Origin: Paraburkholderia sp. BCC1885
Lineage (GTDB): Bacteria; Pseudomonadota; Gammaproteobacteria; Burkholderiales; Burkholderiaceae
Direction: 5' to 3'
DNA: 64,000 nucleotides
NCBI RefSeq assembly: GCF_900996235.1
Contig: NZ_CAAJGM010000188.1
Coordinates: 1 to 64,000, forward strand
A program made the translations under genes and the position numbers. Every line of letters begins with the position of its first letter. Position 1 is the first letter of the stretch. The notes beneath the pieces were generated by a model. The model did no database searches. It saw nothing but the letters and a program-made list of their open reading frames with translations, and had not been told where the DNA came from. This document shows positions 36,301 through 45,170 of the stretch, piece after piece.

Positions 36301-37224
36301 TTAGCCGCCGCGTGTGCCGCCGGCGCGGTCCGTCACGTCGTTCCATAAGTGCATCGCCGCATAGGCGCGCCATGGACGCCAGGCGTCGGTGCGGGCGCGC
36401 TGCTGGGTCGCGCGCAGCAGCGCCGGATCGCGGGCGGTGACCGACTGCATCAGCACCAGATCCGTCGCCGGCCACGCGTCGGCGTCGCGCCACGCGCGCA
36501 TCGCGACGTATTCGACGGTCCACGGACCGATGCCGGGTAGGGCCAGCAGTGCGGCGCGCAAGGCGACGGGGTCGACCTCGGCGTGAGTGTCGAGCGGCAC
36601 GGCGCCGCTTGCGACCGCCGCCGCCATGCCTTGCAGGGCCGCGACGCGCTTGCCGGGCATGCCGATCTGCGCAAGGTCCACGGCGGCCAATGCGGCCGGC
36701 GTCGGGAAACGCCACGCGGTGTGTTCGTGAGGGTGATCTTCGATGCGTTTGCCGGCGCGCTGCACCAGCCGTCCGACGATCGTCGTGGCGGCTTTCACGC
36801 TGACCTGCTGGCCGACAATCGCCCGCACCACCAGTTCGAAGGCCGACCACGCGCCGGGGACGCGCAGACCAGGCGCCGCTTCGATCAGCTGCGCCAGCCA
36901 CGGATCCGCGGCGAAATGCATGGCAATGGCCTGCGGATCCGCGTGCAGATCGAACATTCGCGCGATGGGCGCGGCGAGGGCGTCGGCGTGACGGCCGGCC
37001 GGACCTTCGATCGTGGCGACGATGCAGCGCTTGCGCGGGTGCGGGCGGACCGTCAGCGTGCCGCTGTCGCCGGCCCAGTCGATGGCGCGGCGATACGCGC
37101 CATCCTCGACCGCTTCGACGCCGGGCGTCGCGCGTCCGGCGAAGAAACGCAGGATGCGCGGCCAGTCGTAGGGCGCCTTGAACGGCAACTCGAGGATGGC
37201 GATGTCGTGGGCGGTGGTGCTCAA
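36301..37224 (-). CDS. alkA: DNA-3-methyladenine glycosylase II
   Basis: A 307-residue AlkA. The N-terminal AlkA domain has 'LELPFKAPYDWPRILRFFAGR', and the HhH-GPD core has 'LPGIGPWTVEYVAMRAWRD' followed by the catalytic Asp in 'PATDLVLMQ'. It removes alkylated bases such as 3-methyladenine. The start is a TTG that overlaps the ada stop (TTGA), so the two genes are one operon with coupled translation. Confidence 0.93.
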   Translation of the reverse strand: MSTTAHDIAILELPFKAPYDWPRILRFFAGRATPGVEAVEDGAYRRAIDWAGDSGTLTVRPHPRKRCIVATIEGPAGRHADALAAPIARMFDLHADPQAIAMHFAADPWLAQLIEAAPGLRVPGAWSAFELVVRAIVGQQVSVKAATTIVGRLVQRAGKRIEDHPHEHTAWRFPTPAALAAVDLAQIGMPGKRVAALQGMAAAVASGAVPLDTHAEVDPVALRAALLALPGIGPWTVEYVAMRAWRDADAWPATDLVLMQSVTARDPALLRATQQRARTDAWRPWRAYAAMHLWNDVTDRAGGTRGG

Positions 37225-38444
37225 GCGGCGTGATCCAGATTGGCGGCGGGGTTAATGGACGGCTTCGCTTTGCGCCTGGCGGCGCCGGAGGGGTCGGCTC
37301 GGGTGGACGCGGGCGCTTCTTTGGCGTCCACCGGCGCGCCATGCGCGGTGGTTTTGGACACGGCTTCCATGCCTGGCACGCCTGTGTGATGCGCTTCGGC
37401 GTCGAGCAGCGCCGCCTTGCGCGGCAAGCCCCAGCGATAGCCGGCGAGCGCCCCGCCCTTTTGCACGACACGGTGACACGGAATGGCCAGCGCCACCGGG
37501 TTCGTCGCGCAGGCGCTCGCGACCGCCCGCACCGCGCGCGGCGAACCGACCACTTCGGCGATCTCCGAATAGCTGCGCGTCTCGCCGTAGGGGATGCGCC
37601 GCAGGGCGTCCCAGACGCGTTGACGGAACGCCGTCGCGTCGATATCGAGCGGCAGGTCGAAATGCTGGCGAGTGCCGTGCAGATAGGCGTCCACTTGCGC
37701 GATGAATGGCGCGAGCCGCGCGGCATCCTCGATCACCTCGGCGTTGGCGAACTCACGGCGCAACTCGTCGGCGAGCGCGCTGGCGTCGTCAGCGAAACCG
37801 ATCTTGCAGATGCCCTTGGCGGTGGCCGCCACCAGCACGAAGCCGAGTGACGTCGGCGCGCTGGCGTAATGCACGGTCAGGCCCGCGCCCTTGCGCCGAT
37901 ACGCCGAGGGCGCCATGCCAAGTTCGGTCGACGCGGTTTCGTACATGCGCGACGGCGAGCCGAAACCGGCGTCAACGGTCGCGCGTGTCACGTCCGTGCC
38001 GCGATGGAGCGCCTCGCGCAACGCCGCGCCGCGCCGGGCCGCCTGATACTGGCGCGGCGACACGCCCACGACGCGCTTGAACAGCCGCTGCAGATGAAAA
38101 GGACTGACGTGCACGGCGTCGCTCAATTGCGCGAGCGTGAGCCGCTGTTGCGGATCGGCGTCGAGCGCGGCGCAGGCGCGGTTGACGATTTCGAGCTCGC
38201 GCGGCAAGCCGCCCGGCTGGCAGCGCTTGCAATCGCGATAGCCGGCGGCGCGCGCGGCGTCCGTTGTCGCAAAGAAATCGACGTTTTCACGGCGCGGCTG
38301 GCGCGACGCGCACGACGGCCGGCAGAACACACCGGTGGTTTTGACGCCGTAGAAAAACGCGCCGTCGGCTTGCGGGTCGCGTTCGGTCACGGCGTCCCAG
38401 CGGTCGGCGTCGGTGGACCAGGCGGATGTCACGGTTCGGTTCAT
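37221..38444 (-). CDS. ada: Ada: methylphosphotriester-sensing activator and O6-alkylguanine methyltransferase
   Basis: A 407-residue Ada. The N-terminal zinc domain has the four cysteines FCRPSC and CKRC, with methyl-acceptor Cys in 'GVFCRPSC'. An AraC-type domain (about 90-185) includes 'VSPFHLQRLFKRVVGVSPRQY'. The C-terminal methyltransferase has active-site 'IPCHRVVQKGGALAGYRWG'. About 50 extra polar residues follow the catalytic domain. ATG 38444 is used. Methylated Ada normally activates ada and alkA, the adaptive response. Confidence 0.95.
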   Translation of the reverse strand: MNRTVTSAWSTDADRWDAVTERDPQADGAFFYGVKTTGVFCRPSCASRQPRRENVDFFATTDAARAAGYRDCKRCQPGGLPRELEIVNRACAALDADPQQRLTLAQLSDAVHVSPFHLQRLFKRVVGVSPRQYQAARRGAALREALHRGTDVTRATVDAGFGSPSRMYETASTELGMAPSAYRRKGAGLTVHYASAPTSLGFVLVAATAKGICKIGFADDASALADELRREFANAEVIEDAARLAPFIAQVDAYLHGTRQHFDLPLDIDATAFRQRVWDALRRIPYGETRSYSEIAEVVGSPRAVRAVASACATNPVALAIPCHRVVQKGGALAGYRWGLPRKAALLDAEAHHTGVPGMEAVSKTTAHGAPVDAKEAPASTRADPSGAARRKAKPSINPAANLDHAA

Positions 38445-38629
38445 GATGTCCTCGAAAAGACGGTTTCGATGGTCACCAATGTAGTTTGCATGCCGACACA
38501 CTACGCTCCGGTTCTTGCTCTGTCATTCGGCGGCGCTTGCCGCGACAGGGATTTCGGGGCCGGTTCGGCGCGGTTTCCAGCGGCGTTGCGACAAAACGCC
38601 ACCCCATCGGGTTTTCCCTTAAAAAGTTA

Positions 38630-38658
38630 TTGCGTCGCACCAACCCCGTGTGTATAGT
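38630..38658 (+). promoter_or_regulatory. Promoter of the candidate small RNA
   Basis: -35 TTGCGT (38630-38635), a 17-bp spacer, and -10 TATAGT (38653-38658). The transcript would begin near 38664-38666. Confidence 0.6.
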
Positions 38659-38663
38659 AGTTC

Positions 38664-38735
38664 CTGTCTCCTCCATGTCTCCTCCTGATATGGATTCAGC
38701 CTGCTCCCTGAGAGCGGGCTTTTTTTTGCCCATTT
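38664..38735 (+). ncRNA. Candidate ~70-75-nt small RNA with two anti-Shine-Dalgarno motifs
   Basis: A sigma70-like promoter is followed by two direct copies of TGTCTCCTCC and then an intrinsic terminator (GCCTGCTC/GAGCGGGC stem, eight T residues). No ORF with a ribosome site fits inside. CUCCUCC in single-stranded RNA can pair with Shine-Dalgarno sequences, the usual way such sRNAs repress several mRNAs, often with Hfq. The RNA call is from sequence layout only. Confidence 0.6.
38700..38731 (+). terminator. Rho-independent terminator of the candidate small RNA
   Basis: An 8-bp stem GCCTGCTC/GAGCGGGC (one G-T pair) with loop CCTGA and a run of eight T residues. No upstream protein gene on this strand needs it. 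Confidence 0.8.
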
Positions 38736-38904
38736 TTTGCCCGCTGCTTTTGTGGCTATTTCTTGCGGCCGTTTCCCACGGCCGGTTCCTGGTCGCGCCG
38801 TGCATGACGCCGGCTGCGCGCCTCGCCTCTTGGCCCCCGCCTGCCGCTCGGCGTTTCTTCTACACTTCCATTGACTGTAGAGAACCGTCCAAGGGGCATG
38901 TTCC

Positions 38905-39321
38905 ATGAAAATCCATATTCGCGAGATCGACCATGTCGTGATTCGCGCCGTCGATCCCGACGCGCTGACCCGCTTCTATTGCGAAGTGCTGGGTTGCAGC
39001 GTCGAAAAAGAACAGCGCGATCTCGGGCTGGTCCAGTTGCGCGCGGGACGGTCGTTGATCGACCTGCTGAAGGTCGGCGCGAAAATCGACCGGCCGGATG
39101 GCGGCGCGCCCGGCGCAGGCCGCAATATGGACCATCTGTGCCTGCGCGTCGAAGCGTTCGACGGCGAAGCGCTCAAGGCGCATTTACAGGAGCGCGGGGT
39201 ACGCATCGGCGAACTGGGCGTGCGGTATGGCGCGGATGGCTTTGGGCCGTCGCTGTATCTGTTCGACCCCGAGGGGAATATGGTCGAACTGAAGGGGCCG
39301 CCGCAAGGCGCCGCCGCCTGA
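38905..39321 (+). CDS. VOC-family (glyoxalase/bleomycin-resistance fold) protein
   Basis: A 138-residue protein with paired betaalphabetabetabeta units. 'REIDHVVIRAVDPDALTRFY' opens the first, 'HLCLRVEAFDGEALKAHL' the second, and 'SLYLFDPEGNMVELKGPP' supplies the final metal-site Glu. Members are metal-dependent lyases, dioxygenases or binding proteins; the substrate is not evident. The metal ligands His 11, His ~75 and Glu ~128 appear present. Confidence 0.88.
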   Translation: MKIHIREIDHVVIRAVDPDALTRFYCEVLGCSVEKEQRDLGLVQLRAGRSLIDLLKVGAKIDRPDGGAPGAGRNMDHLCLRVEAFDGEALKAHLQERGVRIGELGVRYGADGFGPSLYLFDPEGNMVELKGPPQGAAA

Positions 39322-39403
39322 AAACCGGCTTGATCGGCTCGGCGTGGTGCGGACTGACGGCGCGGCGCGCACGGCCGCGCGTCAACCGCATCGTTAGCTG
39401 AAC

Positions 39404-39958
39404 TCAGGCGTTGGCAGGCGCCTTCAGCACCGTCCATTCAATCGGCACCGGGTCCGAATCCGCGCTGCCGAGCCACGCCGCGCCATCCTGCACCGTGCAT
39501 TGCAGACGCATGGTTCGTTCGGCCAGCTTGCCGAGCGCCTCGCCCACCTCTTCGCCGAGCGTCCACACCGTGACGTTACGCAGCCGGTCCACCTTGTTGC
39601 GAATGCCCTGCCACCAGATCTCGGAGGTGCGGCCGCCGTAGGCGATCACCACCACCTCGTTGGAGCGGCCGCTCGCTTTCGCGATGCGCCGGTCGTCCGG
39701 CTGGCCGACTTCGATCCAGGTTTCGATCGCGCCGGTCAGATCCTTTTGCCACAGATCGGGCTCGTCGGCGTCGGACAAGCCTTTGCAGAACTCGAGGCGT
39801 TCCTGCGCGAACAGCGCGAAAGCGGCCACGCGCACCATCATGCGTTCGTCGGTTTCCGACGGGTGGCGGGCAATCGTCAGCGCATGGTCGGCGTAGTAAT
39901 GCCGGTCCATGTCCGCGATCTGTAGTTCTGCCTTGTAAATCGTTGATTTAAGAGCCAT
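39404..39958 (-). CDS. yaeQ: YaeQ-family protein
   Basis: A 184-residue protein starting MALKSTIYKAELQIADMDRH and carrying 'TIARHPSETDERMMVRVAAFAL', 'WIEVGQPDDRRIAKASGRS' and 'VWTLGEEVGEALGKLAERTM', all characteristic of YaeQ. The family has a PD-(D/E)XK nuclease-like fold; its cellular role is not settled. ATG 39958 is chosen because it matches the family start; the frame remains open further upstream without protein character. Confidence 0.93.
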   Translation of the reverse strand: MALKSTIYKAELQIADMDRHYYADHALTIARHPSETDERMMVRVAAFALFAQERLEFCKGLSDADEPDLWQKDLTGAIETWIEVGQPDDRRIAKASGRSNEVVVIAYGGRTSEIWWQGIRNKVDRLRNVTVWTLGEEVGEALGKLAERTMRLQCTVQDGAAWLGSADSDPVPIEWTVLKAPANA

Positions 39959-40202
39959 GCCAATCCAGGGGCCCGCGCCTGCGGACCGGACAGAGAAGGA
40001 ATCGTCGGCAGCTCGCTGCCGCTTACCGTGTTGTTTGTGCATCGCTCGCTCCCGCACGGGCTGTCTGGGGCGGCGCGCACTGCCCGAGGAAGATTGGCAG
40101 GGAAACGGCGCCGGCCGGATTGCAGCCTGGGTGGCGAGTTCGGATCGTGCACGATGGAACGCCCGCACCGCCCGGCTGCTTTCTGCAGCCATGACCGAGC
40201 AT

Positions 40203-41180
40203 TTAACGTGCCATTGCCGCGTCGAAGGCCGCACCATACACGTCGGCGGCGGCTGAGCGCAAGGCTTCCAGCACCATCGACGCCGCCGGCGACAGCAATT
40301 GCGACTGGCGCGTGATGATACCGAATGTATCCATCCTGCACGGCAGATCCACTGGCATCCGCTTCAGCAAACCATACGGCTGATACTGCCGGGCCACCTC
40401 GTCGGGCAGGACGGCGAGCATGTCGCTATGAAGCAGCAAACTGGAGATGGCCAGAAAATTGCCGGTATTGACGACATTTTGCGGCGGATTGAGTCCAATT
40501 TGCGAAAACATCAGATCAAAACGGTGTCGCAACACGCTGCCCGGCGGATGCAGAACCCAGCTCGCGTCGACCAGCCCGCCCAAGGTCAAACCTGTCGCGT
40601 TTTCGAGAGGATGACCAGTCCGCGCGACCACACACAGCGGCTCGTCGGCGAGCGGTTCGTAGCGGACTTCGATTTTCAGCGGATCCTGCCGCTCCAGCAC
40701 CCGCCCGATCATGATGTCGAGTTCACCCTCGGCAACCTGCGCCAGCATCACGTCGGACGTCTCGACCTGCAGCCAGATTTGCAATTGCGGATAACGCTCT
40801 TTCACGCGGGCGATAGCGCGCGGCACCATCGTTGCGGCCGCCGCGGCGATCACGCCGATGCGCACCTGTCCGGTCAGCCCGGCGCGCAGCGACGATATTT
40901 CGTCATGGGCATGACTGAGGTTCGACAACACCATGCGCGCGTGGCGAATCATCACCTCGCCATAGAGCGTGGCGCGCATGCCATGCGGGGTCCGGTCAAA
41001 CAGGCTGACGCCCAGCATGTCCTCCAGCTCTTTCAAAAGGCGCGACGCGGCCGGCTGGGTGATGCCGAGCGAGTCGGCGGCGCGCCGCACGTTGCCCTCT
41101 TCCTCCATTGCCGCCAGCAGCAGTAATTGGCGCGTCTTGAGCCGCGCGCGCACAAACCAGTTCGAATGGCTGCGGGTCAT
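40203..41180 (-). CDS. LysR-family transcriptional regulator (GbpR/CbbR-like)
   Basis: A 325-residue regulator. The HTH part reads 'LKTRQLLLLAAMEEEGNVRR' then 'SLGITQPAASRLLKELEDML', and the effector domain runs from about 105 with 'VRIGVIAAAAATMVPRAIARV'. ATG 41180 (MTRSHSNWF) is used; ATGs at 41237 and 41240 are alternatives. Proteins with this 'LxLLAAxxEEGNVxRAA' start regulate sugar or aromatic uptake in several beta-proteobacteria, but no target gene is adjacent. Confidence 0.9.
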   Translation of the reverse strand: MTRSHSNWFVRARLKTRQLLLLAAMEEEGNVRRAADSLGITQPAASRLLKELEDMLGVSLFDRTPHGMRATLYGEVMIRHARMVLSNLSHAHDEISSLRAGLTGQVRIGVIAAAAATMVPRAIARVKERYPQLQIWLQVETSDVMLAQVAEGELDIMIGRVLERQDPLKIEVRYEPLADEPLCVVARTGHPLENATGLTLGGLVDASWVLHPPGSVLRHRFDLMFSQIGLNPPQNVVNTGNFLAISSLLLHSDMLAVLPDEVARQYQPYGLLKRMPVDLPCRMDTFGIITRQSQLLSPAASMVLEALRSAAADVYGAAFDAAMAR

Positions 41181-41306
41181 GGGTGCCCGGGATGTTTGAT
41201 TTCGCGGCGCGATGCCGTCTTTTTGCGTGGAATTCATCATGCCATACCGGAATTGATATTCGGAATAAGGGGAACGTCTTGAAATGCTATCTGAGTGGAC
41301 AAAAAT

Positions 41307-41336
41307 AAAACGGCCGAGCAAATGCTCAGCCGTTTT
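41307..41336 (-). terminator. Terminator of the small exported protein gene
   Basis: AAAACGGC-C-GAGC and GCTC-A-GCCGTTTT make a long stem around a four-base loop. It lies 115 bp beyond the stop of the gene at 41452 in the minus direction and ends in TTTT. Confidence 0.7.
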
Positions 41337-41451
41337 CATTTACGCCGCCGGGCGGCGTAATCTTTAATCACGCGCGTACAGTACCGCGTCCTTTTTAAAG
41401 GACTGGGTGCAAGGCGCAATCAGGTGAGATTTAAAACCTCACCTCGTCCGA

Positions 41452-41793
41452 TTACTGCTTGATGAATCGGTCGTTAGCCCAAAGGCCTTGCGTGTCGCTA
41501 TTGCCGGAATTGACGAATTCGACGTCATGTCCCACGACGCGCACGACGCGGAAACTCGAATTCTCCGGGGTCGACAGGCATTGATAGCCGGAGAAGAATT
41601 CCTGCATCTTTTGCTGTTCGCCAGCCTGAGCGTGCTGATCGGCGGCGTCGAGGTTATCCTTCGACAGACAGCCATACGCATTCGGTTTGAACTGGATGGT
41701 TTGCTGCGGCCGGATCACGCTGTCTTGTGCCTGCACCGCTGATACGGCAGCCAGTCCCGCCACGGCGATTAGAAGAGCGACTTGCTTTTTCAT
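41452..41793 (-). CDS. Small exported protein, unknown function
   Basis: A 113-residue protein with a clear signal peptide (about 1-22, AVSAVQA cleavage). The mature part has two cysteines (GCLSKD, YQCLS), a short polar helix 'AADQHAQAGEQQKMQEFF' and a beta-rich end 'FRVVRVVGHDVEFVNS'. It looks like a small periplasmic or secreted domain. GGAGGC lies before the ATG and a terminator follows, so the gene is credible. Confidence 0.8.
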   Translation of the reverse strand: MKKQVALLIAVAGLAAVSAVQAQDSVIRPQQTIQFKPNAYGCLSKDNLDAADQHAQAGEQQKMQEFFSGYQCLSTPENSSFRVVRVVGHDVEFVNSGNSDTQGLWANDRFIKQ

Positions 41794-42293
41794 GTTTGCC
41801 TCCGTGCGGGTTATTACTCAGGTTAGCTATGTATTTAACTTCTGGTCATACCCGCATCTAGCACTTTAGAAGAAGTTAGGACGACGACAAGCACATCTTG
41901 TGTGCGCTCGCAACAGTGGCGAATTGTCGCACCTGCGGCCGACGGGATTTAAAGGCGAGGCGGCAACGTAAATAGGCCGTCTTATGATGGATTCCTAAAG
42001 GCCGTGAAAGGCGCTCGGCTTTAACTGTCAAAGGTAAGCGCCCTATATGCGCGTAAACGAGCATTCTCAATTAAGCGGCTTAATACGAATTTCAAATGAC
42101 TTGATGCGGCGCACACAAAGTCATTCAACAGATAATTGAAAAGCCCGCAGATATGGGGTCGTTTGCAGAATAAAAACGGTGCCAGGTCTGCTGCAGCTTC
42201 GTGGCGGCGACGGTTGCTGCGTCGTGAGAAAAAGGGGCTTGCAGCCGCTGAAAGTTCATGGATAAATCAGGCGACTTTCTGGAGATGACCTTT
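41794..42293. other. Intergenic region without recognised features
   Basis: This 500-bp gap between the divergent exported-protein and LysE genes must contain both promoters. It is less GC-rich than its surroundings. No repeat, RNA or gene stands out. Confidence 0.4.
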
Positions 42294-42920
42294 ATGACGC
42301 TTGCCCACTGGCTTCCCTTTGCGATCGCTTCGGCAATTCTGGTTGCGATTCCCGGCCCGACCGTGCTGCTGGTCATCTCCTACGCGCTGGGCCACGGACG
42401 CCGTTTCGCGCTCGTCACGACGCTCGGCGTCGCGCTTGGCGACCTGACCTCGATGACCGCCTCGATGCTTGGGCTCGGCGTGATCCTCGCGGCGTCGGCG
42501 GCGCTGTTTACGGCGCTCAAGTGGGTGGGCGCGGCTTATCTGATTTATCTGGGCATCAAGCTGTGGCGCACGCCCGCGCAGGCGCCGGACGCGCCCGACA
42601 CCGCGGAGACGCGCACCAGCCGGATCTTCGCGCATGCCTTCGCCGTGACGGCGCTCAACCCGAAGAGCATCATTTTCTTCGTGGCATTCGTGCCGCAGTT
42701 CATGGATCCGCACATTGCCGCCGGGTCGCAAATTGTCGCTTTCGAGGCGACCTTCGTGCTGCTTGGCACCTTGAACGCGTTTTGCTATGCGATGCTGGCT
42801 TCGGCGGCGCGGCGCGCGATCCGCAGCGCGCGCGTGCAACGCGTCATCAACCGGACGGGGGGCAGCTTGCTGATCGGCGCCGGCATTTTTGCCGCGACGT
42901 GGAAGAAGGCGTCGACGTAA
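42294..42920 (+). CDS. LysE/RhtB-family amino-acid exporter
   Basis: A 208-residue membrane protein with about six helices. The N-terminal 'AIASAILVAIPGPTVLLVIS' holds the PGP motif of the family, and 'WVGAAYLIYLGIKLWR' and 'ALNPKSIIFFVAFVPQF' are typical. ATG 42294 is preferred because GGAG lies eight to ten bases upstream. It probably exports an amino acid such as threonine or homoserine lactone; the substrate is not predictable. Confidence 0.92.
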   Translation: MTLAHWLPFAIASAILVAIPGPTVLLVISYALGHGRRFALVTTLGVALGDLTSMTASMLGLGVILAASAALFTALKWVGAAYLIYLGIKLWRTPAQAPDAPDTAETRTSRIFAHAFAVTALNPKSIIFFVAFVPQFMDPHIAAGSQIVAFEATFVLLGTLNAFCYAMLASAARRAIRSARVQRVINRTGGSLLIGAGIFAATWKKAST

Positions 42921-42944
42921 AGCGGCGGATGGCGGCGACGGGTT

Positions 42945-43487
42945 TCAGTCGCCGCGCTTGTAGGTTGCGAAGAACTCCTGCTGGAACATGCACATGCGCA
43001 AGGCGTTGTGATACTTGCCGTTGCCGAAGAACTCTTCGATCAGCTCCGCCTCGTGGCGAAAGCCGCATTTCTCGTAGACGTGAATCGCGGCCGCGTTCGA
43101 CGTATCGACGATCAAATAGATCTTGCGCAGATTGAGCACCGAAAACGCGTAATCGATGGCGAGCCGCGTCGCGCTGGTCGCATAGCCACGTCCCTGTGCC
43201 TGCGGGGCAATGATGATCTGGAACTCGCCACGTCGGTGGATATAGTCGAGCTCGATCAGCTCGGCGAGGCCGACGGTTTCGCCGTCGTTATCCACCGCGA
43301 CAAAACGGCGTTCGCGCTGGTCGTGGACGTGCTGGTCGTATAGCTGCGACAGTTCCGAATAGGTTTCGTAAGGCTCTTCGAACCAGTAACGCATGATCTT
43401 CGCGTTGTTGTTCACCTCATGGACGAAGCGCAGATCGTGGCGCTCCAGCGGTCTCAAGGTAAGCCTGGTATCGCGTTCGGTGGTCAT
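42945..43487 (-). CDS. speG: Spermidine N1-acetyltransferase
   Basis: A 180-residue GNAT enzyme that closely follows E. coli SpeG as I remember it: 'LRPLERHDLRFVHEVNNN', 'IMRYWFEEPYETYSELSQLY', 'DQRERRFVAVD', 'HRRGEFQIIIAPQAQGRGYA', 'VLNLRKIYLIVD' and 'RMCMFQQEF'. It acetylates spermidine and spermine with acetyl-CoA, limiting polyamine toxicity. ATG 43487 (MTTERDTRL) follows GGGGAATCTC. It is convergent with the LysE gene. Confidence 0.94.
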   Translation of the reverse strand: MTTERDTRLTLRPLERHDLRFVHEVNNNAKIMRYWFEEPYETYSELSQLYDQHVHDQRERRFVAVDNDGETVGLAELIELDYIHRRGEFQIIIAPQAQGRGYATSATRLAIDYAFSVLNLRKIYLIVDTSNAAAIHVYEKCGFRHEAELIEEFFGNGKYHNALRMCMFQQEFFATYKRGD

Positions 43488-43585
43488 GAGATTCCCCTTC
43501 GAGATGGCTATGCGTGCGCGGCCGCACATCGGGCACGCGGAGTGCGTCTACAATGAAAGTTCGGATTGGGCGAAAGGAGGCTGTG

Positions 43586-43750
43586 ATGGAGCACCTGATA
43601 CTGGCCGCGTTTCTGGTCGTGCCGCTGCTGATAGTCGCATTCCTGTTCTCCGACGAGCTATGGCAGGAGCATCGCCTGCGCGCGGATAAGGACCATCCGA
43701 ATCATATCGACTGGCATCATCCGCTGCGCAGCTTGCTGCATCGTCACTGA
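43586..43750 (+). CDS. 54-residue single-pass membrane protein
   Basis: The ATG at 43586 follows a perfect AAAGGAGG site. One hydrophobic helix (about 3-22, LILAAFLVVPLLIVAFLF) is followed by a polar tail rich in His and Asp (HRLRADKDHPNHIDWHHP, LLHRH). The 3' end overlaps the HIT gene tail by seven bases (convergent). The topology and His-rich end resemble the 54-residue product at 45171-45335. The function is unknown. Confidence 0.75.
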   Translation: MEHLILAAFLVVPLLIVAFLFSDELWQEHRLRADKDHPNHIDWHHPLRSLLHRH

Positions 43751-44172
43751 AGCTGTGAGAGCCGGACGCGTATGCGCTGGGCGAACGCTTCTAGCGTCGC
43801 CTGTGGCGCCATTTCGCGCGCATGCATGCGCAACGCCTGACCTTCCCAACGCGGAATGACGTGAAAATGCACATGCGGGACGGTCTGTCCCGCCGCCGCG
43901 CCATTGAACTGACCGATAAACACGCCATCCGGATGTAGCGCCGCGCGCACCGCGACGGCAATCCGCTGCGTCATACGGATACATGCCACGGTTGCGGCAT
44001 CGGAAAGGTCGAAGATTTCGGCCGCCGCCTCTTTCGGCACCACCAGCACATGTCCGTCCGCTTGCGGCATCAGGTCCATGAAGGCCAGCACGGCGTCCGT
44101 CTCTGCGACCTGGATGCACGGCAGTTCGCCACGCAAAATTCTGGCGAACGGGTTGTTCTCGTCGTAGCTCAT
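43744..44172 (-). CDS. HIT-family nucleotide hydrolase
   Basis: A 142-residue HIT protein. 'NPFARILRGELPCIQVAETD' opens the fold and the catalytic triad motif is 'HVHFHVIPRW' (His-X-His-X-His). Members hydrolyse AMP-linked substrates such as adenosine phosphoramidate or diadenosine polyphosphates. ATG 44172 is chosen; an ATG four codons earlier is also possible. Confidence 0.93.
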   Translation of the reverse strand: MSYDENNPFARILRGELPCIQVAETDAVLAFMDLMPQADGHVLVVPKEAAAEIFDLSDAATVACIRMTQRIAVAVRAALHPDGVFIGQFNGAAAGQTVPHVHFHVIPRWEGQALRMHAREMAPQATLEAFAQRIRVRLSQLQ

Positions 44173-44426
44173 GGCGATCCTCAACGGCCTCCGGGTTGGT
44201 TCACATTTACCGCTATTTGTAGCGTTTGTATCCGCTCAAAGTCGTTTTTTCACTGCTGCATCATGATGCCGGTCGCCGTGAGGCGCAAGCAGAGGGGCGC
44301 AGCGGGCATGTGGCATCTTAGGGCGACGTTCGCGGGCGCTTTACGATGGTAATGCCCGGTTACCACTTACAGCATCTGTATCCGCGCATCGCGCCCACAA
44401 TCCGCCACACGTACTTAAATGATCCA

Positions 44427-44786
44427 ATGGCGGAAAAAATGCGAAAAATTGCTGCAGTAGTGTTGATGGCCGGCGGTCTTGCCGTCGCGGGTCAGGCATC
44501 GGCTCATGACGGTGGAGCTATTGTCGGGGCGCTGCTTGGCGGTGCCGTGCTGGGTGCGGTAGTCGGTTCGGCGATCAACCCGCCGGCGCCGGTCGTCTAC
44601 CAGGCGCCGGCCTACGCGCCTGGCTATCAGACGCAGGCCTATGCGCCGGTGTATCAGCAGGCGCCTGTATATGCAGGGCCGCCGCCGGGATACTGCTATG
44701 ACCAGTACCACGGCGCGTATGTCGCGTGCAGTCCGGCGCCGGCCGGCCCTTACGGCTATGCACCGCCGCCGCAACCGGGTTGGTAA
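44427..44786 (+). CDS. Glycine-zipper small exported protein
   Basis: A 119-residue protein with a signal peptide (about 5-26, ending AGQASAH). A glycine-zipper helix 'GGAIVGALLGGAVLGAVVGSAI' is split here only by reading, and a Pro/Tyr/Ala-rich tail with repeated 'YAP' and 'VYQ(Q)AP' units follows. Such proteins associate with the envelope. ATG 44427 is used; ATG 44439 also fits. The role is unknown. Confidence 0.8.
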   Translation: MAEKMRKIAAVVLMAGGLAVAGQASAHDGGAIVGALLGGAVLGAVVGSAINPPAPVVYQAPAYAPGYQTQAYAPVYQQAPVYAGPPPGYCYDQYHGAYVACSPAPAGPYGYAPPPQPGW

Positions 44787-44902
44787 GCATGGAAGGAATC
44801 GGCGCCGAGGCTGCGGCGCCGGTAGCCCCGTTTTACGAGGCATGCTCAAATAAAATGCACTAAGCGCTAAAGTTCAGACAAGAAATAGCCGTCATCCTGG
44901 CA

Positions 44903-45103
44903 ATGAACGACGAACATTCCATTGCCTTCGGGCCGGATCATCCGGAATATCTCGAGGCGCGAGCCCTCGCGCTGAGCATTGCGGCAATCCGCAAGGCTCA
45001 GGGCAAGAGGAATCCAGTTGATTACGCGGTCGGCTCGCCCGACTGGGAGATCGCGGACGAAGACTTCGCGCGCGACGTGTTACGCGTACTCAGCAGTCAG
45101 TAG
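44903..45103 (+). CDS. Small acidic soluble protein, unknown function
   Basis: A 66-residue protein (MNDEHSIAFGPDHPEYLEARA...), predicted mostly helical, ending 'EDFARDVLRVLSSQ'. Composition and codon use look coding, but the ribosome site is weak (GGCA). There is no signal peptide. I do not recognise a family. Confidence 0.6.
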   Translation: MNDEHSIAFGPDHPEYLEARALALSIAAIRKAQGKRNPVDYAVGSPDWEIADEDFARDVLRVLSSQ

Positions 45104-45170
45104 AGAGGCCGCGGTACGTTTGAAGTATGGGTCGATGGGCGCAGACCGTTCGCGTTGCGCCGAAGCCCGA

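Larger units (their letters stand above)
38445..38904. other. Gap between ada and the VOC gene
   Basis: This 460-bp gap holds the ada promoter at its left end, the candidate small RNA (about 38664-38735) in the middle and the VOC gene promoter at the right. No protein gene is apparent. Confidence 0.6.
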
